64,000 nucleotides of DNA from Bondarzewia mesenterica (Eukaryota > Basidiomycota > Agaricomycetes > Russulales > Bondarzewiaceae), in NCBI GenBank assembly GCA_004802705.1, contig SGPL01000035.1, positions 1-64,000 on the forward strand. Direction: 5' to 3'. The translations under genes and the position numbers were made by a program. Below, one piece after another: positions 28,376 to 40,271 of the stretch (position 1 is its first letter; each line of letters opens with the position of its first letter). The notes below the pieces were generated by a model. It made no database searches. It had not been told where the DNA came from and saw only the letters and a program-made list of their open reading frames with translations.

Positions 28376-28835
28376 GGATAAAGACCTCTGATTGTCAGCG
28401 TGCCTGGGAATGGTGTCAGCTTTCGGGACAATAATGGCGTTGAAGAAATTGACGTTTGTACGATAAGTATGCGTAAGGTTGAAGTCCAAGGATTTAAGCT
28501 GTTTTGTAAGACGTTGTATATGTGTATTCGTTGACCCTGTTCATGTATAATTATGAAATTTCCGAGAGTTCCTCGTGAAGTCCGATGAGGGGAATGAGGT
28601 GGGAAAGGCAAGAGCGGCCTCCGAGGAGGTATTGAGGAGGTAAGCCTGAAACGTGGAAACGTGATGTGAGATCACGCCGTCGAGGTGTATTGGCACGTGA
28701 TGTTCATACTCAATATACGCGATTTGGTTTTCGGGGTCTCGACTTCCCCCTTCCCAGTCCCTCCTCCCCCTTGGGCAAACTCCAAGACACCTCTAGTATT
28801 CACAACTGCCACTGAGAAAATTTCACAACTATAAT
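28376..28835. other. Intergenic: AIF-like gene 3' end and pol eta promoter
   Basis: 460 bp between two plus-strand genes. A CCCTCCTCCCCC-type pyrimidine tract lies about 65 bp upstream of the pol eta start. No gene seen. Confidence 0.45.
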
Positions 28836-31638
28836 ATGGCCAAGCCTCCGTCTTCGCTTTGGAAAGGCAAATCCAAATCCACAGCATCTACCGCCTATGA
28901 AGACCTTAACCTACCAATAACTTACCGCCACTTCCTTTCACCGTCCCTCGGCGCGCGAGACCCCCTCCGAGTGATTGCCCTATGTGACAGCGACGCATTT
29001 TACGCTGCGTGCGAACAGCAGCGGCTTGACATCGACCCGGCGCGCCCGCTCGTGGTGAGACAATGGGATGCCCTCATCGCGGTCAACTATCCTGCAAGGA
29101 AGTATGGAATCACGAGGATGAGCAAGTGGAAGGAGGCGGTGAAGAAGTGCCCCGATCTGGTGGTGGTGCATGTCGCGACGTACAAGGAGGGGGACAAGGA
29201 GCCGGGGTATTGGGATAAGGTCGACACGGCGACGCATAAGGTGAGTATCGTTTCGCTGGTTTCTGTGCATGCAGCGGATGCGGACGATTTCATCATAGGT
29301 GGGTGAGAGACATGGATGTATGGTGACCCTTTGATGTTTAAGGGGATAATAGGTGTCTTTGGACTATTACCGACGCGAGAGTGCAAAGATCCTCAATATA
29401 TTTAAAGAAGGCCTGCCTGGAGGCGAAATAGGTCAGGACACTTTCCGGTCGTCGGTGTCATGGTACCTATGCAATTTAATTGCACAGAGAAGGCTTCCAT
29501 CGACGAGGCTTTCATCGATTTCACGCGTCCTGTTCGTGAGAAGCTACTGGAGCGCTATCCGTATCTGGCTGCAGTGCCTCCAGATGCGCCAAACGGCCTC
29601 GATTCCGTGCTTCCGCATCCCCCACCAATAGCATGGGATGGCAAGGGCATAGTCATACCTATCAATCCGGTGGACGAATCTTCTGGGGGAGCCCAGGCAG
29701 GACAAAGCGAAGACGAGATTGCTGATGGTGAGGACGTGCAAACGACATGGCACGACGTCGCTCTGTCCGTAGCTGCTGAGATGATGGACAAGATTCGAGC
29801 CGATGTACGTAAGCAGCTTGGGTATACTACTTCAGCGGTGCGTTCATGAGATTGTATGCTTCTCAAGGTATACCCTGATGTTCTGATATCTTAGGGTATC
29901 GCGAGGAACAAGTTTTTGGCCAAGGCGAGTGCAGTTCTCTAGGGAACGTGCCCTGAGTGATACTGATCGGCGCTCGATTACAGCTCACAGCCTCGTACAA
30001 AAAGTTCGATAGCCAGGTGTGCATCTGTTGTATATCATGCTCTGACAAAGCCATTGACGCGGTCGTAGAGCATCTTGCGCAACGCCGCCATACCCAACTA
30101 TCTTAAACCTATGCCTTTCCAAAAGGTGTTGTATCTTAATTCGCAGACTAATGATGTGGTATCGCTCAACCGAGTGCTATTGACCACCGTCAGATCCGCT
30201 TCCTGGGCGGTAAGCTTGGGAAAGCTTTAGCGGAAGAATACGATGTCTCAACTGTCGGCGATCTGTTGTGAGTTTTCTGTGCACTCGCTGTCTCTGCTCG
30301 TGTGGTCTGTTGCAATAGTGATGGCTGACTCGAATCTTATCCTTCTAAAGATCTATTAGTTTAGGTTGGCCATTTTACCTGTGCAACTGTGACATGACCG
30401 CCGACTGACAAGGCAACGTGTTTACTAGAAGAGATGCAGCACAAGTTCGGCGAGGAGTCCATCTGGGTGTACGAACTTCTTCGGTATGCTTTCCTACTCT
30501 CACGATCTCCTAGTATCCAAGTTGTGATCATTCTCACCCTGATGTTCTGATTATCAATGTTGTCACCATTTTGGCAGAGGGATAGATCGGTCCGAAGGTG
30601 AGCCCCATCTTTCTCGTTTCTTTGTGCTGTTGCACGGTGCATAGTGACCATCCTGTCTCATTCATTGTCGCAATTGTAGTGAAAGAGAAACCAGCCATGG
30701 CAAAGAGTATGATGGCATCTAAGAACCTCCCTCATCCTATCACAACGGTTGCAGAAGGTCCACATTGGCTCCGCGTCCTTGCCGCAGAGCTGGCCTTGAG
30801 ATTGAATGACGCCCGGACGAGTGCTCCCGTTTGGCCAAAATCAATAGTGCTACATATCAGGCATGGTAATGTAATGTTCAGTATTCTACATAGCTTATTC
30901 CTGTTGAAGGGGAATTACCTAGGATACCAACCATCTCGCTCTCGACAAGCTGCGTTTCCTTTTGTCCGGGACTTGAGTGTGGACGTCATCGCCGCTGCCG
31001 GAGAAAAGCTGTGGAAAGATCTCACAGGTGGAGGGAGCAAAGAGACGCCGATCAAGGTCACCAACATTGCCCTGGGTTTTACGGGCTTGGAGGGCGGAGA
31101 AAGTGGCCAACAGAGTATTGAAGGCTACTTCCAGACCGGAGGATCTATGTCCAAGCCGATTTCCGGCGGGGAAGCAGGATCAACTGCCGGTTCGAAAAGG
31201 AAACGAGGAAATTCAACCGATGCGCACGATTTAGGCCCAGCGAACCTGAATCCAAAATATGTGCCGGTGGCCGAAAGCACGCGGGCGGGGGATATCGATC
31301 AGCAATCGATTGTGTCCGACTCATTTGTTTGCTCCCGATGCCATAAGCGTATACAGGTTGGGGCCGACGATACGCGAGATGAAAGTGATGGGAATATCGG
31401 ACTTGAGGCGGCGCTGACTCGGTTGCGCATGGAGCACGACGATTTTCATCTTGCACAGGATCTATCAAAAGCCGTAGAAACCCCTGCTTTGCGCAGCGGA
31501 ATGGGTAAAAATGAGTTGCGTGTCCTGGATCAAGCACCGGGGAGACAGCCGAAGAAGAAGAAAGCGGACAAGAGCAACAGGAGTGGAAATGGAAGAGAGG
31601 GTGAGGGAATCGCCAAGTTTTTCACAAGGAAGTCATGA
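28836..31638 (+). CDS. RAD30: DNA polymerase eta (translesion synthesis)
   Basis: Y-family polymerase that copies past UV lesions in the nucleus. Exons: 28836-29240, 29353-29431, 29488-29837, 29895-29924, 29984-30016, 30069-30125, 30194-30267, 30351-30364 (14 nt), 30429-30483, 30579-30598, 30680-30865 and 30923-31638; 672 residues. The catalytic acidic residues are in VIALCDSDAFYAACE (Asp51 and a second acid at 53) and SIDEAFIDF (Asp167, Glu168). LAKLTASYKKFDSQSILRN and KIRFLGGKLGKAL are typical pol eta blocks. The C-terminal half has a UBZ-like zinc finger (CSRCHK, later HDDFHLAQDL) and ends in GIAKFFTRKS, resembling a PCNA-binding box. The intron 29925-29983 starts with GC (GCGAGT). Length is normal. 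Confidence 0.95.
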
Positions 31639-32454
31639 CAATGGGTGAACTCGGATGTATCTCTAGACTGCTCAATTATTTGGTCTACATAATTGATCAA
31701 TCGTGTGTATAATAAGGATATGGTAATAGCAATGCCTGTAAGCGACTGTATATATCCCTCATAGGGCACCTTGACCCTGCTGGACAATAAAAGGACTGAA
31801 CAAATAAAATAAAATAATTACTGTTGTGGTGCCGAGGGGATGGGCAGGTGGAATTGCGCGACGTATGTTGCTGAAAAGGTCAGGCTTCTGCATGTGCTTG
31901 ATCGTCGTTGAGGATGTCATGATAATGATGAACTGGTCAACTCGAATTCGATGCGCAACGCAGAGGTCAAATTTTCCAAAAATGAAAAAGCATCAAGTTG
32001 AAATGTTGAAGCTTCTGAAGCTTGAAGGCATAAGGTCATGAACAAAGCGAAGTGAAGTGGAGCAAGAAAAGGTGGGTGTTTTTGTAGCAGTGAGAGAAGC
32101 CATCAAATGCAAATGCTGATGCGAGTTGACGTTACTACCAAACCCAAACTGGGTAATCTAGTATTGATGTGGCTGTCACCTCCGACGCGATCATGCTGTC
32201 CGTCAGAGCCGGCGTGGGTTCATTTGAACCCAAGGCAGGTTCTCCTCTACTTAATTCTTCGCTTTCGTTCTTGGGAGACTGGTTCCCCTTCGGCCTTTAC
32301 GGCCACTTGACGACTAGGCGCGGGATTGCCTTCATTATCTGCTTCTTCGTTCCAAGTCTGTCCGGGACAGTACCGTCTTGCATTCTGCTGTAGACCAGCT
32401 CTTGAAGACCATCTTTTCTTTCGATTCATTCCAGAGACCTTCTTTGCTGACATC
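31639..32454. other. Intergenic: pol eta 3' end and receptor-gene promoter
   Basis: 816 bp upstream of the receptor gene. It includes an AATAAAATAAAATAAT run near 31804, a plausible polyadenylation area. The short plus-strand frame at 32169-32393 has no recognisable similarity and ends before the receptor start. Confidence 0.45.
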
Positions 32455-35400
32455 ATGAGCACTGCAGAGTTTACGAGCTTTGAGAAGGGCCAGAAGATGG
32501 CCGTCACAGTGAGTGTATACTCTATCCTACATACCTTCCTCACACTGTATGTCGACGATCATGGTTAAAAAAAAATATCTAGGCTGTGGCCGTTATTTCA
32601 GTCTTCTCGACTTTGGCACTCTCCGCCGTTCTGTTTCGCATGATCTGTGTGCTGTTAGCTGGTTTACTCAACAAGGGCGCGAACAGAAGGCCTTCGCGAA
32701 CTGGATTCTTCTTCAGGACACACCTGGGAGGCTACGCAGGGTGCTTGCTTGCCAGTTACTTGCTCACCAGCATTAGTGGCGTGCTGAGCATAGCATGGGC
32801 TGTCGACAACGGAATTACAGAAGGTGCAATCCCCTCGCTATGGATATATTAATCGTTTCACTGAACCGCCCTTTACATACAATTAGGACCATTATGTACC
32901 GCACAAGGTGTCGAAGGAACTGTCATGCTTTTTTCTTCTTGCAACTGAACGTCCTTTCTTTCATCCAGTCATCTTTAGTCAAATGGGAAATGTCGGTGCT
33001 GCCTACTTCATCATAGTGATGGGTGTTCACACATTCACCACCCTCGTGATGCGCAATCGTCATCCGAATTGGCTCACTGCTGCTTTGATGATATTGGGTT
33101 TAATAGCAATGATTGCTATAGGTAAAATCATGCTCTTCGCTGGAAAGTCGCATGCTCTGAACTTAGTATCCTCACAGGTGCGGGACCTTCTGGGATCTCA
33201 AAACCCGGTTTGGGTCCCTTATATGGTGCTTCGGGAGCCATGTGTGGCATGACGAGGCAGTGGCCTGTCCTGCATCTGGTCCTCCAGTTGCTTCCTGTAA
33301 GTAACGGCGTATCGGGGTTCTCAGCAGATGTCTAAGTTATCAATAGATGTTCACAGCCGCCTTGATATCGTCTATCGTTTATTCCCTCGTTTTTCTCATC
33401 CTTCGCGGCACTCTGGTAATCAATGGTGGTCTCAAGCTGAATTTAAACCCTCAGCAGCGGTGGAACATCGAAGGATCTTTCGAGGGATACCAGCGGTTTA
33501 TAAATTCCATTGCACGAAGCATGCTATGGTGTGTACCTTATACTGACTTCATGGCTCATACTGATTGTTTGATAGGTTCCCTATCGGTTTGTCTCGCATT
33601 TGCCTCTGCTTTACTTGTGTTGACAAGTTTAGTAGTCTACGTCACCTTCCTTGTTCCATCATCCATTATTCAGCTCATGGACGCCTCTGGATCAGATGTG
33701 GCATTTGGGACCATGTCTTTTGCCTTCATTCTAGAGTTGCTGCTAGGCATGTGCATATCATCGTCATGTCAGCCTTGTATTAATCGAAATTTCAGGTCTA
33801 GTGAATGTCGGCGTTCTTCACAACGTCCTGCGTGTTTTAGGTCCAGCGATTGGCATATCTCAGTCCCCTTCTCGTCAATCGGATGTCGAGAGTTTTGGGA
33901 CTCCAGAGGGTAGGTCCTCGCCAGCGGGAAAGAAACCAAAGAAACCTCTCCTATTGGGGGGTGCCCAGCGATTCCCTCCACCCAAAGGAACTTCAGACGG
34001 CTCGAGGCGTATTCCCGTCAAGTACGACGCGGCTTTGATAACATCGTCATCGTCATCGTCTGATACAATGGCAACTGCTAGCCATCAGGATATGAGGCAT
34101 GTCCGCTCAGACAACAGCCTCAACTCCACGATGCGTCTGATCACACCGCTCCTGAATCACGGGCATGCGCACACTCTAAGCGGAGCGAGTACGATTATGT
34201 CTGCTGCATCCCTTCAGCGTGCTATCTCTCCAAATATCGCGTTGAGTGACGATGTCCTTCCCTTGCCTCCCCCTGTCCTGCTGCAGAAGCAACTCGCTGT
34301 CGTCCCTCAATTGCACGAGCTTGCACCTTCGTTGAAACCTCCAGGATTGACCGCTCCTCCACGTCGGGTCAAGCCCTCTGTTTCTCACTTCCTCGCCGAG
34401 GATTCAAATACCAAGCGCGCATCACTGACACAGGAGATGTCAACCGTAGAGTCGTATCAGACAGATGCGCAGTTGCAGCGCGCATCAATGCTTCAAGACT
34501 CTCCGGCCTCACAGATGTTGTTCCCCATCCCTTTGACGCCTGCTGCAAAACGCCTTTCAAACGTACAAGAGGCCGCCTCTGCATCTCCGTCGTCGTCTCG
34601 TGATCGAGGCCTCTCCCTCATCAGCCTGTACTATTCGGGTTTTACAGACGATCTTCCGCCGATACCAAGGAAACCGAGAGAGAGCTTTCTCACAATGTCG
34701 TCATCGTCTTCAAACGGATCGTCGGAGCTTCCAGTGGTCAAGTCTGCATTAGAACCAAAGCTGAAAGCTGCTGTGTCCATGTCTGCAGTGGGCGTCCAGA
34801 GCCGCCCGAGTGGTTTGGCACCAACTTCAGTGCCTAAGACTCCCCTTACACCAGAGATACCCTCACCAAGCTGGTATGGAGCTTCTGAGGATAGCGAATA
34901 TACCAGTGATTCAGATGCCGCACTGAGCTCCCCAGCGCCAATGCCTTCGCGGCCATCCTTCACCCAGAGCACACCTTCCCGCAATTCGATGGATCAGGAG
35001 GCTCATTCACGCCCCGAGAACGAGCCCCCAAAGCTCGACCTCACCCGCCTTACTGCGAATGTCTTTTCCCGGACAAGACTCTCCCCGATTCTGGACGTCT
35101 CACCCGTGAGCACGACGCGTGCGAACTCGAATCCTACTTTTGATCTCCCTAGCCCGTCCTCTCTATCGAGCTCCAACTCTGGACCTGCCGATCTCAACCG
35201 GAACCCGACTGTCAGCCACACGCTCCAATCAGAACTGCGCGCGCGCACGACGAGCATGACTCCCGATTCTCAAGGCGGTCTGTCGTCATTGGGATTCGCG
35301 GCGCTCATCGCAGGCGCTGCATCCGCGAACATTGCACCGATGTCAATGTCTGCGCGGCCAGAGCGCACGCCGACGACAGCTTCGCGGCGCCGGGCCAGAG

Positions 35401-35738
35401 AGTCGGCCGTCGACACTCAAGCGGGATCGATCCCGCATGTGCTGTATCCAGCCACGATGACACCGACGACGGCCCGCCCTGCTTCCGTAGAGCGGTTCGC
35501 TCCGCCGACGCCAACGACGGTCCCGGGATTGCATGCTCGCAAGTCGAGTGCTTCGTCGAGTTCGAGCGTCTCCCGCGCGGGGTCGATCGCGGCGACAGAC
35601 CCGTATGCCACGATGAGGCAGGTGCAGGTTACTAGACCTCAGTATGGGAGAGCGATGGTCCCGGCGGGCGGGTGGAGGCCGACGCGCGATGGCTCCAACT
35701 CGGGGGCTGACGGGACCAGGCCATACGGGTACCTGTAA
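32455..35738 (+). CDS. Seven-transmembrane receptor (fungal GPCR, Git3/cAMP-receptor-like) with long Ser/Pro-rich tail
   Basis: Exons: 32455-32508, 32583-32823, 32887-32907 (21 nt), 32969-33121, 33178-33296, 33347-33528, 33576-33586 (11 nt), 33633-33746 and 33796-35738; 945 residues. Seven hydrophobic helices fall at roughly residues 19-45, 68-95, 115-137, 143-160, 196-222, 258-275 and 282-305. Motifs resembling basidiomycete Git3/cAMP-receptor-like proteins include RTHLGGYAGCLLASYLLTSI and an extracellular PLCTAQG. The remaining ~630 residues are cytosolic, disordered, Ser/Thr/Pro-rich with many potential phosphorylation sites, no Cys-rich or enzymatic domain. The ligand is unknown; sugar or nutrient sensing is an inference from Git3. 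The intron 33747-33795 starts with GC (GCATGT), since no GT donor preserves the frame. Confidence 0.82.
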
Positions 35739-36150
35739 GCCCCCCAGTTTGTGAAAGGTCGTGACGATGGTGGCGATGAGCGACGATGATCAACTCGAAT
35801 GCTCCTTGGTGAGCTTGGAGGCGCGATGCGCAGTGCACTCCGGGATGGACGTGATGAGTCTGGGACGGGAATTTGAGCAACATTGCATTTGGGTTTTCTT
35901 CAGCAATCTCCATATTTCTTGCTCTTTTACTGGAATTGATATGCCTCGCTCGATGCGTTGGCGCACGTGTATCATTTATTCAAGTTTTCCGTCCTTCGTT
36001 TTCGTTCGTTGGTCAGCATGCTACGCTGACCGTCTCGTTTATTCCTTCTCGGCTTCAACTTCATCTTGTCAGTCAACTGCATCAGGCTCCATTGACTATG
36101 TATTTGTACATATCGAACGTGCTTTCATCGCCAGCCAACATTCTTTTAGG
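35739..36150. other. Convergent 3' region
   Basis: 412 bp between the receptor gene (plus) and the HAD-CK1 gene (minus). Long frames on either strand here have no recognisable similarity. Confidence 0.45.
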
Positions 36151-39100
36151 TTACCAATCCAAGTCGCCGTCCACAAAACGGGGATCCAACTTATACTCTT
36201 CCGGCACCAGCGTCCCCTTCTCCAGATCTTTCGCATTTTCCCAGTCATACTTCTCATTGTCGTTCCATCCTTCCGTCTTCATCTTCTTTTTAAAGATCTG
36301 CCTCAACAATGTGTAGTCCGGTTTCTCCTCAAACGACAGACCACGGCAGTGATCGAAATATGTAGTGAACTCAGGCGGAGATCGTGCAAGAAGATCGAAG
36401 AAAGGTTTTCCCTGTTTCATCTCGCCGATGCGAAGCATCTTGGCTGGGATGTTGGGTGCATAGATGCCTTGCCATGGAAGCCGCCCATGCAGGAGAAAGA
36501 GTAAGATGTTGCCCAGTGCTTCTACGTCATCGCGACGAGCGTGCTCTACAAGTTGCCCAAAATTGAAACGACTTAACATGAAGACGTGGCATGATACTCA
36601 GAACTTACCTCGTCCAAAATGTACATTGTAGCTAGCATATCGCGCCGTGCCTAATCCGACCAGACCAGACCGATACGGGATGTGCTCGCCTGTGACTGGG
36701 TCCACAAATAGCCTGGCGAGTCCAAAATCGAACAAGTATAAAAAGTTCGAACGGCGACCGATGCCCATAGCAAAGTTTTCGGGCTTAATATCGCGCAGAA
36801 TTATCCCTCGAGAATGAACAAACTCGATCCTGGTCAGCTGATAACAAAATCGACAAGTCAGACAACTGCAGCAGAGGGACACAAACCCAGTATGGATGGC
36901 TGACCATTTGCACGGCCAATATTGAAACCGTTTTCATAGAAATTTGTCCTCTGCATACTCGACGGATCTGTTCAAGTGTCGCGCCTAGTTTATCGAGGAT
37001 TAAGAAGTAGGCTCCGCCAAACATGCCGGACCACCGAACGGAAGGGATTGCTTGGTACCCACGCAGCTGGCGATATACTTGAATCTCGTAGGGCAGAACA
37101 CATACCTCGTCGGGCTTGTCGTCTTTAGGCATCTCGTACTTGATGGCAACTTCTTCTCCAGTAAGAACATGGAAAGCGCCGAGAACGTTTCCTTCATGGA
37201 AGTTAACAAATTGAGAGGCCAACAAAGCCAAGCAAAGGACGAGTTCACAAACCGAAGCTGCCAGATCCTAGTATTTCTGTTACCTGATAGTGACTACGGA
37301 CCCGAAATGGAGAGAATGATCCATCTGCGCGAGCCTCCGCGCTGACCGCAGGATGACTGAGTAAAGGATCACCTAGCTCGGAGCTGAGACCAAGCAACGT
37401 ATCCGTTGTAAGCGCTGGCACAGCTGTGTCCATACTGACTTTAGACTCCAAGTTGTCCGTCCGCCTAAGTAGAGCCGTGGGGAATCCAGCACTGCATGCT
37501 GGCTCAATAATTCGAAACGGGCTGGATGTCACCACGAGAATTTGGGCACGCCTAATTCTGGGATGGACGGACTGAGAGCGTTCGAGAAGTGCGGGAAAAA
37601 CTGAGTGATTTTGGCAGTGCAAGGAAGCCACCGTCGAGCAAGGCATGTCGATGATGATTTCGGGTGGGACATAGGGCTTGATAAATTGAGCAAAGGTCGC
37701 CAGATCAAGAGATGGGATACCTAGAAGGGCGTATCCTTGAACACGTAGATCTTTGAGGGCCTGAATAGCATCGTCATACAGACGCGGCCGCAACAGCATC
37801 TCAAGCGCCTTCTCCAAAGCCACTTCATCCATCGATGAAATCCCAAGGTGCCTGCCAGCGTCGATAAATGCAGCGCGTGCAATGTCTACATACGATGCAT
37901 CGGGACACTCATGCGATTTGAGAGCTTCACACTCGACGTAGATTTCTAATAATTGACGCGACGTGCGTGTTTCGTATTCGGATGGCGCCAGCGACAACAT
38001 AGCTTCTTTGATAGCTCCTTCGCGATCCTGCGTAATGCATGCTCCTAAGATCATCTCAAAAGAGGGTGATGTATCTCACAAAGATCGTCCCAAGCAAGTC
38101 AAATGCGATCACCTTGATATCGGCAGCAGGAACAGCAGGTCGTGGCTCTGGGACATCCTCAAAATCAGGCTCAGGCTCATCGTCCCAGCCCATCGTCTCA
38201 GGTTCCTCCGGAGCATCAGCCGCCGGAGTATCGCCACTGAAAGGAATCCGCATGGAATGCAGCGTAAACGCTTCGTTACTTGATCTCGAGATTTCACCGT
38301 CTCCCGTCAAGAGACATGGAGATATTTTTATTTCGCATCCTGTTGTTGACTGTAAGATTTGCCATTGTTACAGACGTGAGCATTTGGATTTGGAGAGCAT
38401 CGCTTGGCACTTACAGCACGAGATTCTTTGACCCAAGAGATAGCCTTGGTCACACCCGACCAGGAATAGTCTGCAGCAAGTCTAGGTAAAGAAGAGGCGA
38501 AGAAGCATATAAGATAGCTACAGATGTTTAATGATCATAGTTGGGACTTACTGCTTGTACATTAAAAGCTCTTCGTATATCGCGGGCGGGTCTAGCAAAG
38601 AAGGGTCTTCGTACTCGAGAAGCTCGTATACGCAGCTCACAGGTTTACGAAGATACTCCATACCAGTGGTAGTCGAACCGCTCCATGTATCCCAGCCATT
38701 TTCAACAGGCTCGTCGCCACCCGAAGAAGGACAATGGGTCAACTTCTTCCGATTGTGATGGTCCTCCATCACTGAATGACAAAACGTGTGGAAGTTTGAC
38801 TCGTCCAGTCGATACGGGGAGTATGAACTGCTGGTAATGTCCACATCGCCCTGAAAACATGCGTGTAATTTGGGAAAGGTATGGACGTAAAGCGCTCGTC
38901 CACCCAAACTTATCGGAGGGTTAACCGTCAAGGCTCTATATTTCTGGTCCACCGCCGAACCCAAAGCAAAAAAACAGTCTTTGTTTACTCCGATGGGTTT
39001 TTGGGATGAGACAACGAAAAGGACAGCATAACGTGTGGGTTGGGATGGATCGCCTAGCCCAATATCTGTGGCGTAAACGCGAAGGGCTAAAAACGGGCGC

Positions 39101-39195
39101 GTGACCAGATCTGCTGCTTTCTTAAACCCGTAATGCGATGTCCACTGTGCTGATAATTGGGGAAGAAATCTCGCAACGACGAAAGAGTGGGCCAT
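36151..39195 (-). CDS. Predicted fusion: unknown N-terminal region + HAD-type hydrolase + CK1-like protein kinase
   Basis: Exons: 39195-38552, 38481-38415, 38349-38080, 38027-37253, 37191-36905, 36837-36609 and 36545-36151; lengths sum to 889 codons with one terminal stop. Residues 1 to ~305 match nothing I recognise (hydrophobic N-terminal part, acidic linker). A haloacid-dehalogenase-like domain starts with VIAFDLLGTIFDREGAIKEA (nucleophile Asp) and has LVVTSSPFR as the motif II Ser/Thr region. The casein kinase I domain starts near residue 572: ILGSGSFGN Gly loop, EEVAIKYE, RGIILRDIKPENFAMG, YLFDFGLARLF, and the CK1 insert GTARYASYNVHFG. The His of HRD is Leu. HAD end and kinase start lie in one exon with no stop. 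The function is unknown; two genes with overlapping models remain possible. Confidence 0.72.
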
Positions 39196-40271
39196 CGAGT
39201 GGTGTCGATGTGAGGTGGTACAAGTTCAAAGTTTACGCGCCGCGAACTCGTAGTCAATTACTTACAAACCAGTTGAATCCCAGGACGAATGGAGCAGCAG
39301 TGGATGGCCTTGCAATGGGGAATTGGCTCGTTTGTCTTCTAAGAAATGCAGCTTATAGTTGAGTTCCGACTTCTCATTGACTAAATGTGTATGTATTTTT
39401 TTTTTGCTCTGTCTCCATACAATTTTCGGCCTGGAGATCGGATGAGTCGAGGACATTCTAACGAGCACGCTTGCCCGCCGGACGTCAGATTCAAAAGCAA
39501 GGTGACTAGTCCTCACTTAAGGTACTTAGTCCTCACACATAAAATAAAATAAAACCTTCGCGATCGAGCATATATGTACAACGGACGAACGCACTCTCTG
39601 CTCCACAAAAAGAAAAGCGAGAATCAGGAATTCTAGAATTTCCTTGCACGATCCGTATTGAGAGGGAGGCCCACGACGCGCATATGTGTATATGTGTATA
39701 GGGGGTTAGGGTAAAAGCGAGTTCGCCCGACGGCGACGGTTCGTACTGTAGATGGTGATGATGACGATAATGGTAATGATTGATCCTGGGTGAGACGGAG
39801 CTCGGGAGATATGGCGAAAAAGGGAGGAGAGGTGGGCATGGGGTTATACGGTATGTATGTGTGTTATCTGTTAGTTTAGGGTGACGGGGAGGAGGGCAGC
39901 GCGCGCGGGCGCGCGGGGAATCGAAAGTGAGAGGTTCGGGACGCGAGGAGGAGGGAGAGAAAGACAAGATGAGGGACAGGAGAAGATGAGAGGAAGGAAA
40001 ATGAAGGGAGAACTGATGAACAGAACAGAAGTCAATCCAAGAAAACATGTACAAGGAGACAGACGCGCAGGTGAGAGGTTAGAAAATTGAAAATGAAACA
40101 CACGCGGGGAAGGAGAGACGGAGAAGGTGGAAGGGGGACTCGGATGTACTTAGAAAAAGACAAAAAGAATCCACGCTCGGGAAAGTGGAGATAATGGGGT
40201 AGCGATGCGACAAGTGAGAAGGGGAGAAGGATGGGAGGACGTCGCGGGGGAGGAGGAAAAGATGGGGTGGT
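39196..40271. other. Intergenic: RAS 3' region and upstream region of the HAD-CK1 gene
   Basis: 1.08 kb between two minus-strand genes, dominated by purine-rich simple sequence (39890-40200) whose complement gives long but meaningless frames. Two GGGTTAGGG-like words occur; they are isolated and not telomeric. No gene seen. Confidence 0.5.

Noticed and set aside
39690..39890. GGGTTAGGG-like telomeric words
   Set aside because: Only two isolated occurrences in purine-rich low-complexity DNA, with no tandem array.
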